DNA of 64,000 nucleotides, from positions 2,046,001 to 2,110,000 of the forward strand of contig NZ_CP155552.1 of NCBI RefSeq assembly GCF_036632915.2, written 5' to 3'. Position 1 is the stretch's first letter, and every line of letters starts with the position of its first letter. Below the pieces are notes generated by a model that was not told the origin of the DNA, did no database searches, and was given only the letters and a program-made list of their open reading frames with translations. A program made the translations under genes and the position numbers. This stretch comes from Faecalibacterium taiwanense (GTDB lineage: Bacteria > Bacillota > Clostridia > Oscillospirales > Ruminococcaceae). Of the stretch, positions 26,522 through 35,368 are shown one piece after another.

Positions 26522-27022
26522 TCAGTTCAGCAGTGATTTAAGGATTGCGAGCCTTGTGTCTACGGGAGCTTCGGCATGCTCTGCCGGCTGGCAGGTGCAT
26601 TCCGCCTTCTTTTTGCCGCACACGGGGCAAAGCCCGGCACAGTCGGCACTGCAAAGCAGCACCGTGGGGATCTGGAACATAAACTCCTGATTGAGCCATT
26701 CATCTACATCCAGATGTCCTTTTTCGTCCAGCGGAAGGTCAAAATCCGGGTCATCCAGATCCCGTTCCTTTACCGTCCACTCCGTATCGACCGTCTCCTC
26801 CCGAATGACCGGGTCCAGACAGCGGGCGCACTCTCCGTGCACCGATGCGTTTGCCCGCAGTGTCATCCGGACCTCGTCGCCGTCCGTCTCCGCTTCAAAA
26901 ACAGCGGTGACCGGCTGCGGGATCCTTGCCCCGGCATAATCATGTGCAGATAAATCACACTGAAACTCTGCATGATAGGGTTGTCTGCCGGTGGCGATAA
27001 ACTTTCTCAGGTCAAATTGCAT
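26522..27022 (-). CDS. yceD: DUF177 (YceD) family protein
   Basis: A 166-residue protein of the YceD family, linked with 23S rRNA accumulation and co-transcribed with rpmF in most bacteria. Family marks: GECARCLDPV in the centre and, near the C-terminus, the cysteine motif CSADCAGLCPVCGKKKAECTC that is characteristic of the Gram-positive form. Positioned just upstream of rpmF. Molecular activity unknown. Confidence 0.9.
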   Translation of the reverse strand: MQFDLRKFIATGRQPYHAEFQCDLSAHDYAGARIPQPVTAVFEAETDGDEVRMTLRANASVHGECARCLDPVIREETVDTEWTVKERDLDDPDFDLPLDEKGHLDVDEWLNQEFMFQIPTVLLCSADCAGLCPVCGKKKAECTCQPAEHAEAPVDTRLAILKSLLN

Positions 27023-27082
27023 AGTACACCTCTAAAAGGCTGCTTTGTTAGTATAGCGCCAACGCAGCCCTTTGTCAACACC

Positions 27083-27132
27083 AAAACAGGCAGAAAACCG
27101 AAAAAATTTAAATTTCCCGGTTCTCTGCCTGT
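27083..27132 (-). terminator. Terminator after the P-loop gene
   Basis: Minus strand AACAGGCAGAGAACCG pairs imperfectly with CGGTTTTCTGCCTGTT, followed by TTGG. A T-rich loop lies between. Confidence 0.65.
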
Positions 27133-27163
27133 TCAAAGTGGTTCAGATCCCGATTTTCCGGAA

Positions 27164-27568
27164 TTACAGGTACTTCTTCACATCGTGGGGCAGTGCAGCC
27201 TCGTCAGCGCTGACGGTAACAGTCACCTTCACGCTGTCGCCTGCAATGGCTGCCATCTCGTCCAGCACAACGCCCAGACGGTTGATGTCATGATCCAGCA
27301 CCTTCAGGATGCCGTCAATGTACAGGTCGGTGATATCGTAGTTGCTTGCCATCAGGCCGGCAACAAAGCCGTACAGCATTTCGCCGCCGGAGATCTTGTA
27401 CTCGTCCAGGTCGATCAGACGTGCAGCAGGAGCGATGTCGTAGGTGAGCTTCATGCCCTTTTCAACGACGACCACGTTGCCCTTGGAGGTCTTGACCGCA
27501 TCATTGATCTGGTCGATCATAGCCTTGGTCTTGCCGGAGCCCTTGGTACCAACAATCAGTTTAATCAT
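27164..27568 (-). CDS. Small P-loop NTPase-like protein
   Basis: A 134-residue cytoplasmic protein with a Walker A motif (GTKGSGKTKAM) at residue 7 and DLYIDGILKVLD as a possible Walker B region. The later part (VSADEAALPHDVKKYL) is conserved in Clostridia homologues I recall, all uncharacterised. Too short for a PilT ATPase. ATG follows ACAGGAGG. It lies 51 nt after pgi; possibly one transcription unit. Nucleotide binding is inferred from the motif alone. Confidence 0.75.
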   Translation of the reverse strand: MIKLIVGTKGSGKTKAMIDQINDAVKTSKGNVVVVEKGMKLTYDIAPAARLIDLDEYKISGGEMLYGFVAGLMASNYDITDLYIDGILKVLDHDINRLGVVLDEMAAIAGDSVKVTVTVSADEAALPHDVKKYL

Positions 27569-27619
27569 AGTTCAGTCCTCCTGTATTTTCCACGCCTTGC
27601 GGCGGGAGATCATTTTTAT

Positions 27620-28951
27620 TTACTTCAGCTTTGCTTCCAGCTCGGCGGTCAGGCCTTCGTAGCCCGGCTTGCCCAGCAGAGCAAACATATTCTTTTTATA
27701 GCTCTCAACGCCCGGCTGATTGAAGGGATTGACGCTGAGCAGATAACCGCTGCAGGCACATGCACGCCAGAAGAAGTAGATCAGGTAGCCCACATTGTAA
27801 GCGGTCAGGTCGTCCACCTCGATCAGCACTTCGGGCACGCCGCCGTCGGTGTGTGCCAAAATGGTACCCTCCATGGCCTTGCGGTTGACAACGCTCATGT
27901 TCTGGTTTGCCAGGAAGTTCAGGCCGTCAAAGTTGCCTTCCAGCGGGTCGATGAACAGATCCTGTGCAGGCTTCTTCACGTCCACGATGGTCTCGAACAT
28001 GGTGCGGGAGCCTTCCTGAATGAACTGACCCATGGAGTGCAGATCGGTGGAGAAGATGCAGCTTGCGGGGAACAGGCCCTTGTTGTCCTTGCCCTCGCTC
28101 TCGCCGAACAGCTGCTTGTACCACTCGTTCATCAGGGCGAAGTCCGGCTCGTAGCACTCCAGAATTTCAACGCTCTTGCCCTTGCGGTACAGGATGTTGC
28201 GGATGGCAGCATACTTGTAAGCGTCGTTGTCCTTGCTCAGAACGGAGAAGCGCTCCATGGAATCGGCAGCGCCCTTCATCAGGTCGTCGATGCTGATACC
28301 GGCAGCAGCAATGGGCAGCAGGCCCACAGCGCTCAGCACGGAGTAGCGGCCGCCCACGTCGTCGGGGACCACGAAGGTGGGCCAGCCCTGTGCGTCGGCC
28401 AGCTGCTTCAGGGTGCCCTTGGCACGGTCGGTGGTGGCGTAGATGCGCTTGTTGGCTTCTTCCACGCCCATCTCCTTTTCCAGCAGCTCACGCAGCACGC
28501 GGAATGCCAGAGAAGTCTCGGTGGTAGTGCCGGACTTGGAAATGACGTTGATGGAGAAGCGCTTGCCCTTGCACAGGCTGATGATGTTATTCAGGTAGGT
28601 GGGGCTGATGCTGTTGCCGCAGAAGTAGATCTTGGGGCCATTTTCCAGCTCATTGTGGAACTGGCCCTTGACGGCCTCGATGACAGCGCGTGCGCCCAGA
28701 TAGCTGCCGCCAATGCCGGCCACCACCAGCACATCGGAATCCTCGCGGATCTTTGCGGCGGCTTCCTTGATGCGGGCGAACTCTTCCTTATCATAATCAC
28801 GGGGCAGATACATCCAGCCGAGGAAATCATTGCCCGGGCCGGACTTTGCTTCCAGCTGGTTATGGGCAGCTTCCACCTGCGGATAGATGGCTGCATATTC
28901 CTCTTCGCTGATAAAGCTGGAGAGGTGTTTTGTGTTCAGTGCGACGCTCAT
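27620..28951 (-). CDS. pgi: Glucose-6-phosphate isomerase
   Basis: Interconverts glucose and fructose 6-phosphate. The 443-residue product matches the short Gram-positive form. Family signatures: [33 protein letters not shown], and the C-terminal [13 protein letters not shown] with the catalytic region. ATG 28951 ([12 protein letters not shown]) follows GGAGG; in-frame sequence beyond it is leader. Unlike the gap/pgk/tpiA/gpmI set it lies apart, 19 kb away. Confidence 0.97.
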   Translation of the reverse strand: MSVALNTKHLSSFISEEEYAAIYPQVEAAHNQLEAKSGPGNDFLGWMYLPRDYDKEEFARIKEAAAKIREDSDVLVVAGIGGSYLGARAVIEAVKGQFHNELENGPKIYFCGNSISPTYLNNIISLCKGKRFSINVISKSGTTTETSLAFRVLRELLEKEMGVEEANKRIYATTDRAKGTLKQLADAQGWPTFVVPDDVGGRYSVLSAVGLLPIAAAGISIDDLMKGAADSMERFSVLSKDNDAYKYAAIRNILYRKGKSVEILECYEPDFALMNEWYKQLFGESEGKDNKGLFPASCIFSTDLHSMGQFIQEGSRTMFETIVDVKKPAQDLFIDPLEGNFDGLNFLANQNMSVVNRKAMEGTILAHTDGGVPEVLIEVDDLTAYNVGYLIYFFWRACACSGYLLSVNPFNQPGVESYKKNMFALLGKPGYEGLTAELEAKLK

Positions 28952-29164
28952 TTTATTATAACCTCCAAACGATTTGCCGGGCCTTTGCCCTGCGAGGAAA
29001 TATCTTGGTATAAGTGTACCGTTCCCTCCGGGCAAAGTCAAGGTCAAAATCCTTGGATTTCATACAATTTTAATAGTGTTTTTTTGTTTCTTCATCCAGA
29101 ATTGTTCACACAGACAGTTCCACGCAGCTTACCGCAGCGCGCTTTTGTACGCTGAAGCGTGCAT

Positions 29165-30403
29165 TCAGCTTTCGCAGCCGGTCAAAGCGTCCCACAACAG
29201 GCCGAATGCGGTGCCAAAGTCCATTTTTTCAGCATCGGCAGCGGTGCGCACCTCGTACTCGCCCAGTTGGGTCTCCCCGCTCAGGATGCGCACCGTGCCA
29301 ACGGTCTGGCCCAGCTGCACCGGTGCTTCCAGCTCCTGCGGCAGATCCAGCTGCGCGGTGAGGGCGGCGGCGTTTTCCTTGGGCATCAGCAGCGTTTCGG
29401 GCAGAGCGGTGTAGTCCAGCGGTACGCTTTCCTCTGCACTGCCCTTTACTTTTATAAGAAGAGGCCGATCCTCCATGGCGGGCAGCGGCACGGCGGCGTA
29501 GGCCGCAAAGCCATAGTCCAGCAGGGTGGTGGCCGCTGTGAACCGCTCCGAGCTGGAGAGCGACCCCAGCACCACGGCGATCAGGTCCAGCCCGTCGCGG
29601 GTGGCGCTGGCGCTGATGCACACGCCCGCGCCGCTGGTGGTGCCGGTTTTCAGGCCGGTGATGCCGTTGTAGCGCTTGAGCAGCTTGTTGGTGTTCACCA
29701 GCTGGGTGGCACCGCCGCGCAGGGTGTCCGTCCAGATGCCGGTATAGTGCAGCACCTCCGGGCAGGTGTTCAAAATCTCGCGGCTCATGATGGCAACATC
29801 GTGGGCGGTGGAAAGATGCCCTTCGGTGTCCAGCCCGCAGGCATTGTGGAAGGTGGTGTTCACCATGCCCAGTTCTGCTGCGCGGGCGTTCATCATCTGC
29901 ACAAAGCCCGGCTCGCTGCCTCCCACCAGCTCTGCCACAGCCACAGCGGCATCATTGGCAGAGGACACACAAATGGCTTTGATCATCTCGTCCAGCGTGA
30001 ACTGCTCCCCCGGCTCCAGCCAGATCTGACTGCCGCCCATGTGGTAGGCGTGTTCACTTACCGGCACCAGCGTGTCCATGGCAATGCGGCCGTCGTGCAC
30101 GGCTTCAAAGGTGAGCAGCAGGGTCATTACCTTGGTAATGGATGCAATGGGCATCTGCTGGTCGGCGTTCTTTTCATATAATATAGTGCCCGTCTGCTGA
30201 TCGATCAGGCAGGCGGCGCGGCAGGGCAGCTCCAAGGCAGGCTGTGCCGCCGCGGGCTGCACCGGCTGGGTCTGGTCTGCAGCCGCCTGCACCGCCGGGT
30301 TTTGCTGCCGCAGCCCATTGCCCTGCGCCGTGCCAAAGGCCAGCGCAAACAGCCAGAAGCACACCACCCCTGCACACAAAAGCGCCAAGTTTTTCCGCTC
30401 CAT
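29165..30403 (-). CDS. D-alanyl-D-alanine carboxypeptidase, S11 family
   Basis: Penicillin-binding protein that trims pentapeptide stems of peptidoglycan outside the membrane. The 412-residue protein has a signal/anchor at residues 5-27, a Gln/Ala/Pro linker, and the serine peptidase domain with SITK (Ser88, Lys91), SAN, and KTGTTSGAG. The C-terminal PBP5-like beta domain follows. Similar to DacF of Bacillus. ATG follows GCAGGGAGG. No sporulation gene is adjacent. Divergent from the small lipoprotein gene at 30.6 kb. Confidence 0.93.
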   Translation of the reverse strand: MERKNLALLCAGVVCFWLFALAFGTAQGNGLRQQNPAVQAAADQTQPVQPAAAQPALELPCRAACLIDQQTGTILYEKNADQQMPIASITKVMTLLLTFEAVHDGRIAMDTLVPVSEHAYHMGGSQIWLEPGEQFTLDEMIKAICVSSANDAAVAVAELVGGSEPGFVQMMNARAAELGMVNTTFHNACGLDTEGHLSTAHDVAIMSREILNTCPEVLHYTGIWTDTLRGGATQLVNTNKLLKRYNGITGLKTGTTSGAGVCISASATRDGLDLIAVVLGSLSSSERFTAATTLLDYGFAAYAAVPLPAMEDRPLLIKVKGSAEESVPLDYTALPETLLMPKENAAALTAQLDLPQELEAPVQLGQTVGTVRILSGETQLGEYEVRTAADAEKMDFGTAFGLLWDALTGCES

Positions 30404-30617
30404 TTCGGTCCCTCCCTGCGCAATGTCTCTTGCTGAGAGAGTATGCAGGGGCCTTTTTGTTTAGAATATCCTGCGCCCGCACCGCAGCCTGCATTTTTTA
30501 TTTTGTCTTTTTCTACAAAAGGGTTTGACTTTTGCCCACCTTATAGTGTAAATTGGAGATGGCCCAAAAAGGCTGTATTGCTTCATTTGTGGAATTATTT
30601 TTTAGGAGGATACTATT

Positions 30618-30974
30618 ATGATTCTGTCTCGTCGTTCTTTCCTGAAGATGGCTGGTCTGACCGTTGTTGCTGCTGCAGGTGCTTCCATGTTCACCGGCTG
30701 TGGTGCTTTCTCCACCACTCCTATCAAGGTAGTCGCCGCTAAGGATTCTACCAAGGAGTTCCAGGCTGCTGTTGCAGAGCTGAACAAAAAGAAGCTGGTC
30801 GTATGGCCTGCTGATGCAAACGGCGCTTATCTGAACAGCTTCCTGATGACCAATCTGGCCGCTAATGGTCTCTCCGGCTTCGCTGTGGAAAAGGCCGAGT
30901 ATAAGACCGCTAAGGACGCAGAGACTGGTAAAGAGTACAAGTATCTGGAAGTCACCGTTAAGTCCACTAAATAA
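30618..30974 (+). CDS. Small Tat-type lipoprotein
   Basis: A 118-residue protein with an ideal twin-arginine motif (LSRRSFLKMAGL), a hydrophobic h-region and a lipobox ending FTGC. The mature ~90 residues (VVAAKDSTKEFQAAVAEL ... YLEVTVKSTK) match no family I know. TTAGGAGG precedes the ATG. Codon use is rich in GCT/GTT/TCT and unlike the GC-ending codons of the neighbours, which may indicate high expression or transfer. It has a strong terminator and a possible promoter near 30525-30554 (TTGACT, 18 bp, TAAATT). Confidence 0.75.
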   Translation: MILSRRSFLKMAGLTVVAAAGASMFTGCGAFSTTPIKVVAAKDSTKEFQAAVAELNKKKLVVWPADANGAYLNSFLMTNLAANGLSGFAVEKAEYKTAKDAETGKEYKYLEVTVKSTK

Positions 30975-30993
30975 TTTTTCTAAAGTTCTCTTT

Positions 30994-31024
30994 GAGAGAC
31001 GGGCGTTTGCCCGTCTCTTTTTGT
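30994..31024 (+). terminator. Terminator of the small lipoprotein gene
   Basis: GAGACGGGC-GTTT-GCCCGTCTC stem followed by TTTTTGTTTTG. Confidence 0.92.
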
Positions 31025-31151
31025 TTTGCCCGCTTTCCAGCAAAAAAGTGCCTGCTGCTGTGCATCCGGTCTTGCGCCGCACCGCCGCTGTGATATATAA
31101 TAAAGAGCAATGCAAACACCACCCCGTTTTTTGTCGAAAGGATACCCCCTC

Positions 31152-32446
31152 ATGCGAGTTTGTTTTTATACCCTTGGCTGCAAGGTCAACCTGAATGAGA
31201 CCGGCGCGCTGGAACAGATGTTCCGCGCCAACGGCTTTACCATTGCGCAGGAGAACGAGCCTGCGGATGTTTTTGTGGTGAACAGCTGCACCGTGACCAA
31301 CTTTGGCGACCAGAAAAGCCGCAAGTGGCTGCGCCGCAAAAAGCGCGAGAACCCCGGCGCGGTCACGGTGCTTACCGGCTGCTACCCGCAGGCTTTCCCG
31401 GAGGAAGCCGCCCAGTTCACCGAGGCCGACCTTGTGTGCGGCAACGGCGACCGCAAGGCCATTTTAGATAACGTTCTCAAGCTGCTGGACGGCCATGAGC
31501 GCATTGTGGCCATCACGCCCCACCAGCGCGGCGAAAAATTTGAAGAGCTGCCCGTGGAGCGGTTCGAGACCCACACCCGTGCCTTTATCAAGGTAGAGGA
31601 CGGCTGCAACCGTCAGTGCGCCTACTGTGTCATCCCCGGGCCCGCGGCCCGGTGCGCAGCCGCGACGAAGCCAGCATCCTTGCCGAGCTGCGCCAGCTGG
31701 CGGCTTCCGGCTACCGCGAGGTGGTGCTCAGTGCCATCTCCCTGCCCAGCTATGGTCTGGATACCGGCACCAACCTTGTGGAGCTAGTGGAGCACTGTGC
31801 TCAGGTGGAGGGCATCCAGCGCATCCGTCTGGGTAGTCTGGACCCGGATATGCTCACGCCGGAGTTCATCACCCGCCTTGCCGCCGTGGAAAAGCTCTGC
31901 CCGCAGTTCCACCTGAGCCTGCAGAGCGGTTGCACTGCCACCCTGCGCCGGATGCGCCGCGTGTACACCGCCGAGCAGTATGCACAGGTGGTGGACCAGC
32001 TGCGCGCCGCCTACGGGGAGCGCCCGGTCAGCTTTACCACCGACTGCATCTGCGGCTTTCCCGGCGAGACGCAGGCCGATTTTGAAGAGAGCTGCGAATT
32101 TTTGAAAAAGATCGGCTTTCTCAAGGTGCATGTGTTCCCCTACTCCCGCCGCAGCGGCACCCCGGCCTACGACTTCCCGGAGCAGGTGCACGAGCGGGAA
32201 AAGCAGGAGCGCAGCCGCGTGATGAACGGCATCGCCGAGGAGGTGCGCCGCGAAGTGCTGGCCGCCTATGTGGGCACCGAGGACGATGTGCTGCTGGAGA
32301 CCCCGCTTTCCGGCACGCTGTTCACCGGCTACACCCGGCTGTACATTCCGGTGGTGGTGTCCGCCCCCGGCCACGAAAGCGGGCAGATCGTGCATGTACG
32401 CTTGGGCGAGTACGACGGCGAGCGCGTCCGTGCAGCACTTTGCTGA
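31152..32446 (+). pseudogene. mtaB: tRNA t6A37 methylthiotransferase MtaB, with a one-base frameshift
   Basis: MtaB-type radical SAM enzymes convert t6A37 to ms2t6A37 in tRNA. The first frame (ATG 31152) has the N-terminal MTTase cysteines in YTLGCKVN, VNSCTVTN and LTGCYPQ and the radical SAM motif CNRQCAYC. Right after VIP the frame is lost at 31634-31640. The rest, starting ARGPVRSRDEA and including GSLDPDMLTPEF, LSLQSGC and a TRAM domain ending in VVSAPGHESGQIV, is in another frame to 32446. Adding one base to the GGG run restores the family consensus. The tract is a GC-only run, so sequencing error is plausible; otherwise the gene is newly inactive, as everything else is intact. Confidence 0.88.
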
Positions 32447-32539
32447 GTTTACGCGCTTAAACTGTTGATTCTGTACACGAGGACGAATACAACAAATTTT
32501 TAACAAATTTTGCGTTTTATCCCTTTTCATACGGCACGC

Positions 32540-32695
32540 TTTATGCTAAAATGAAGGTGGATCATCCCGGGCACAGCGCTGTTTGCAGCAGTGCGTTACC
32601 AATGTGCCCTGTAATGCGCCCGCCCTGCGCGACAGAACGCTGTCGGCAGCCGGGTGCAGCCCGTTTGTTTTTAGCAAAGCAAGGAGAGAATTGGA
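32540..32695 (+). other. Structured 5' leader of the hydrogenase gene
   Basis: An extended -10 (TGCTAAAAT, 32543-32551) is followed by ~130 nt of GC-rich leader. It can form GGGCACA/TGTGCCC (32569-32575 with 32603-32609), an inner GCTG-TTTG-CAGC loop, and CGACAG-AACG-CTGTCG (32630-32645). The ribosome binding site AAGGAGAG comes after. No known riboswitch class was recognised. Confidence 0.5.
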
Positions 32696-34246
32696 ATGAG
32701 TTTCAGAGGAATCAATACCACGGTCATCCAGATCCGCCGTCAGGTGTTCACCGAGGTGGCACGCATGGCTTACGCCAACGTCAAGGGCGAGCAGGCCAAC
32801 CACCTGATGCGCAAGATCCCCTACACCATCATCCCCGGCGAGGAAGGCAAGCTGCGCAAGGACATCTTCCTGGAGCGCGCCATCGTTGAGGAGCGCGTGC
32901 GTCTGGCCATGGGCCTGCCCACCCGCCGCATGGACGAGCACAACAGCGTCGTCTCCGGTCTGGAGGATGCTTCCATCGCCGATAAGTATTATGATCCCCC
33001 GCTGGTGAACGTGATCAAGTTTGCCTGCAACCGCTGCCCGGAAAAGCTGGTCAAGGTCTCCGACCTGTGTCAGGGCTGCCTTGCCCACCCCTGTATGGAA
33101 GTGTGCCCCAAGAAGGCCATCACATGGGAGAGTGGCCGTTCCATCATCGATCAGGACAAGTGCATCAAGTGCGGCCGCTGCGTCGGCGTGTGCCCCTACA
33201 ACGCCATCGTCAAGACCGAGCGTCCCTGCGCTGCAGCCTGCGGCATGGGTGCCATCCACTCCGATGAGCTGGGCCGCGCCGAGATCGATTACAGCAAGTG
33301 CGTTTCCTGCGGCCAGTGTCTGGTCAACTGCCCCTTCGGTGCCATTGCCGACAAGGGCCAGATCTATCAGCTGATCCAGGGCTTCAACCGCGGCGACCGC
33401 ATCTACGCGCTGGTGGCTCCCGCCTTCATCAACCAGTTCCCGGGTCTGGCTTCCACCGGCAAGCTCAAGGCCGCCCTGAAGGCCGTCGGCTTCTACGATG
33501 TGGTGGAGGTTGCCATTGGTGCCGACCTGTGCACCGTGGACGAAGCACACGACTTCCTGGAGGAAGTGCCCGAGAAGCTCAGCTTCATGGCAACTTCCTG
33601 CTGCCCGGCATGGAGCATGATGGCAAAGACCGCTTTCCCGGATCTTGCCAAGAACATCTCCATGACCATGACCCCCATGGTGTTCACCGCCCGCATGATG
33701 AAGCAGAAGGACCCCGAGGCCCGTATGTGCTTCATTGGACCCTGCGCCGCAAAGAAGCTGGAAGCTTCCCGCCGCACCGTCCGCTCCGATGTGGACTTCG
33801 TGCTCACCTTTGAAGAGCTGGCCGGTATCATCGAGGCCAAGGATGTGGACACCAGCCTGCTGGAAGTGGACGAGGCCGAAGCTCTGCACGCTGCATCCGC
33901 AGCAGGCCGCGGCTTTGCACAGTCCGGCGGCGTTGCCAAGGCTGTTGCCGATAAGATCAAGGAATGGCACCCGGATATGGATGTCAAGATCGCATCCGCA
34001 CAGGGCCTTGCCGAATGCAAGAAGCTGCTCATGCTGGCCAAGGCCGGCAAGTACAACGGCTACCTGCTGGAAGGCATGGGCTGCCCGGGCGGCTGCATCG
34101 GCGGCGCAGGCACCATTGCCGACCCCGCACGCACGGCCATCCAGCTGAACAAGTACGTCAAAGAAGCTCCCTTCGCCGACCCGGAGCAGAGCCCCTTTAT
34201 GAGCGAGATCCATGTGCTGAAGGACGACCCCGACTTTGAACTTTAA
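32696..34246 (+). CDS. [FeFe] hydrogenase, monomeric, group B-like
   Basis: Catalyses reversible proton reduction, probably disposing of reduced ferredoxin in fermentation. The 516-residue protein has an N-terminal helical region, a cysteine-rich segment (CNRCP, CQGCLAHPCMEVCP), two ferredoxin 4Fe-4S motifs (CIKCGRCVGVCPYNAI, CVSCGQCLVNCPFGAI), and the H-cluster motifs: TSCCPAW near residue 300, GPCAAKK near 346, and EGMGCPGGCIGGAG near 459. The L1 and L3 variants and single-subunit form fit group B. HydEFG maturation genes are not in the window. Leader is structured. Confidence 0.93.
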   Translation: MSFRGINTTVIQIRRQVFTEVARMAYANVKGEQANHLMRKIPYTIIPGEEGKLRKDIFLERAIVEERVRLAMGLPTRRMDEHNSVVSGLEDASIADKYYDPPLVNVIKFACNRCPEKLVKVSDLCQGCLAHPCMEVCPKKAITWESGRSIIDQDKCIKCGRCVGVCPYNAIVKTERPCAAACGMGAIHSDELGRAEIDYSKCVSCGQCLVNCPFGAIADKGQIYQLIQGFNRGDRIYALVAPAFINQFPGLASTGKLKAALKAVGFYDVVEVAIGADLCTVDEAHDFLEEVPEKLSFMATSCCPAWSMMAKTAFPDLAKNISMTMTPMVFTARMMKQKDPEARMCFIGPCAAKKLEASRRTVRSDVDFVLTFEELAGIIEAKDVDTSLLEVDEAEALHAASAAGRGFAQSGGVAKAVADKIKEWHPDMDVKIASAQGLAECKKLLMLAKAGKYNGYLLEGMGCPGGCIGGAGTIADPARTAIQLNKYVKEAPFADPEQSPFMSEIHVLKDDPDFEL

Positions 34247-34259
34247 GCGCTGATTTTTC

Positions 34260-34293
34260 AAGAACCGCTTCTCCTGCCGGAGGGGCGGTTCTT
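34260..34293 (+). terminator. Terminator of the hydrogenase gene
   Basis: AAGAACCGC and GCGGTTCTT form the stem, 16 nt apart; only a short T tract follows. Confidence 0.65.
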
Positions 34294-34454
34294 CGTCATC
34301 TTCGCCTACCATATTTTATCAATGTGCAACATTTCTGTGAAAGCTTCACGAAGCGGATTGACAATTTTGCACAGCCATGCTATTTTAGCATTGACAAACC
34401 GGTATTACCGCAATTGTTCAACGCCGCCTCTGTGGCAGGAAAGGCAGATCATTC

Positions 34455-34928
34455 ATGACGAACACTTATAAGCGCGTAAGCGCCGCCCTGCTCTCAGTGC
34501 TGCTGCTGTGCATGTTCACCTTTGGTGCAAGCGCTGCTTCCAGCCTGAACGTAGGCATTAAATTCTGGAAAGAAAGATCCGATAAGGAATCCATGGCCAA
34601 CACCGGCATCGATGCCAGCCGTGATGTCACCCTCACCCGCCAGTCCAACGGCACCTACACGCTCACCTTGCCCATCCAGCAGGTAAGCAAGATGGGTGTC
34701 ACCGGCTATCTGTCCGGCCTGACCATTGGTGATGTGACCTACACCGGCACCGTCTCCGGCGATGTTGCCAAGGGCACCGGCGTGCTCACCATCAAGAACA
34801 TGCCCGCCTCGGTGCTGACCGGCAGTGATGTGAACAAGGCACTCACCGTTACCTGCAACATTCAGATGGATCTGAGCGTGCTGGGCGAGATCAACACCGC
34901 GGCCCGCATGTGCATCTGGAACAAGTAA
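34455..34928 (+). CDS. Secreted protein of unknown function
   Basis: A 157-residue protein with a classic signal peptide (about residues 1-27, ending FGASAA), then a ~130-residue domain rich in Thr and Val with beta-strand character (VTLTRQSNGTYTLTLPIQQV, GLTIGDVTYTGTVSGDV). No lipobox, anchor or known domain. AGGAAAGG precedes the ATG. Two TTGACA hexamers (near 34358 and 34392) upstream suggest a promoter. It has its own strong terminator. Could be a small NEAT-like or immunoglobulin-like beta domain, but this is guesswork. Confidence 0.7.
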   Translation: MTNTYKRVSAALLSVLLLCMFTFGASAASSLNVGIKFWKERSDKESMANTGIDASRDVTLTRQSNGTYTLTLPIQQVSKMGVTGYLSGLTIGDVTYTGTVSGDVAKGTGVLTIKNMPASVLTGSDVNKALTVTCNIQMDLSVLGEINTAARMCIWNK

Positions 34929-34937
34929 GCTTTTCAA

Positions 34938-34980
34938 GCAAAGAACGGCGTTCCCCACCGGAACGCCGTTCTTTGCTTTT
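34938..34980. terminator. Bidirectional terminator
   Basis: GCAAAGAACGGCGTTCC and its exact complement around a CCACC loop, between convergent genes. Confidence 0.92.
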
Positions 34981-34981
34981 A

Positions 34982-35185
34982 TCACTCCATGTGCTTTTCC
35001 ACAAAGTCGCCAACCATTTTGTCCAGCTGCAGCACAGCGTTCTCGGCACCCTTCATCACCTTGCGGGTGGTGCGGCGCAGCTGGCGCTGGTTCTGGGTGG
35101 CGGCCATCACGCCCACGGCACCCAGTGCCGCCCCCGCGGCCATGCCAAGCAGCATCCCGGAAGAACTGGTGGATTCATGTTTCAT
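34982..35185 (-). CDS. Small YtxH-like membrane-associated protein
   Basis: 67 residues: a short polar N-terminus, a glycine/alanine-rich hydrophobic helix (MLLGMAAGAALGAVGVMAA), then a basic amphipathic helix (NQRQLRRTTRKVMKGAEN). The layout resembles the YtxH-type general-stress family but is too short for certainty. ATG follows AAAGGAG. It is monocistronic and convergent with the secreted protein. Confidence 0.7.
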   Translation of the reverse strand: MKHESTSSSGMLLGMAAGAALGAVGVMAATQNQRQLRRTTRKVMKGAENAVLQLDKMVGDFVEKHME

Positions 35186-35368
35186 AGTAAAACTCCTTTC
35201 GGTGAAAAAGATCCGGTCTCCGGCGTTATTATTTCCTGTAAACTATCTGGTATCCGCTTTTTTTATGCAGAAATTTGTGGTATACTGTTCTACGATGTTT
35301 TAATGGGCGGGTGTGCCCGGCTAAAAAGCGCACTGCTCATTCCGCATACTGGTAAGGAGGTTCCTTAT

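Noticed and set aside
26972..29155. A 727-residue plus-strand frame
   Set aside because: Antisense to pgi and the P-loop gene; compositionally a shadow.
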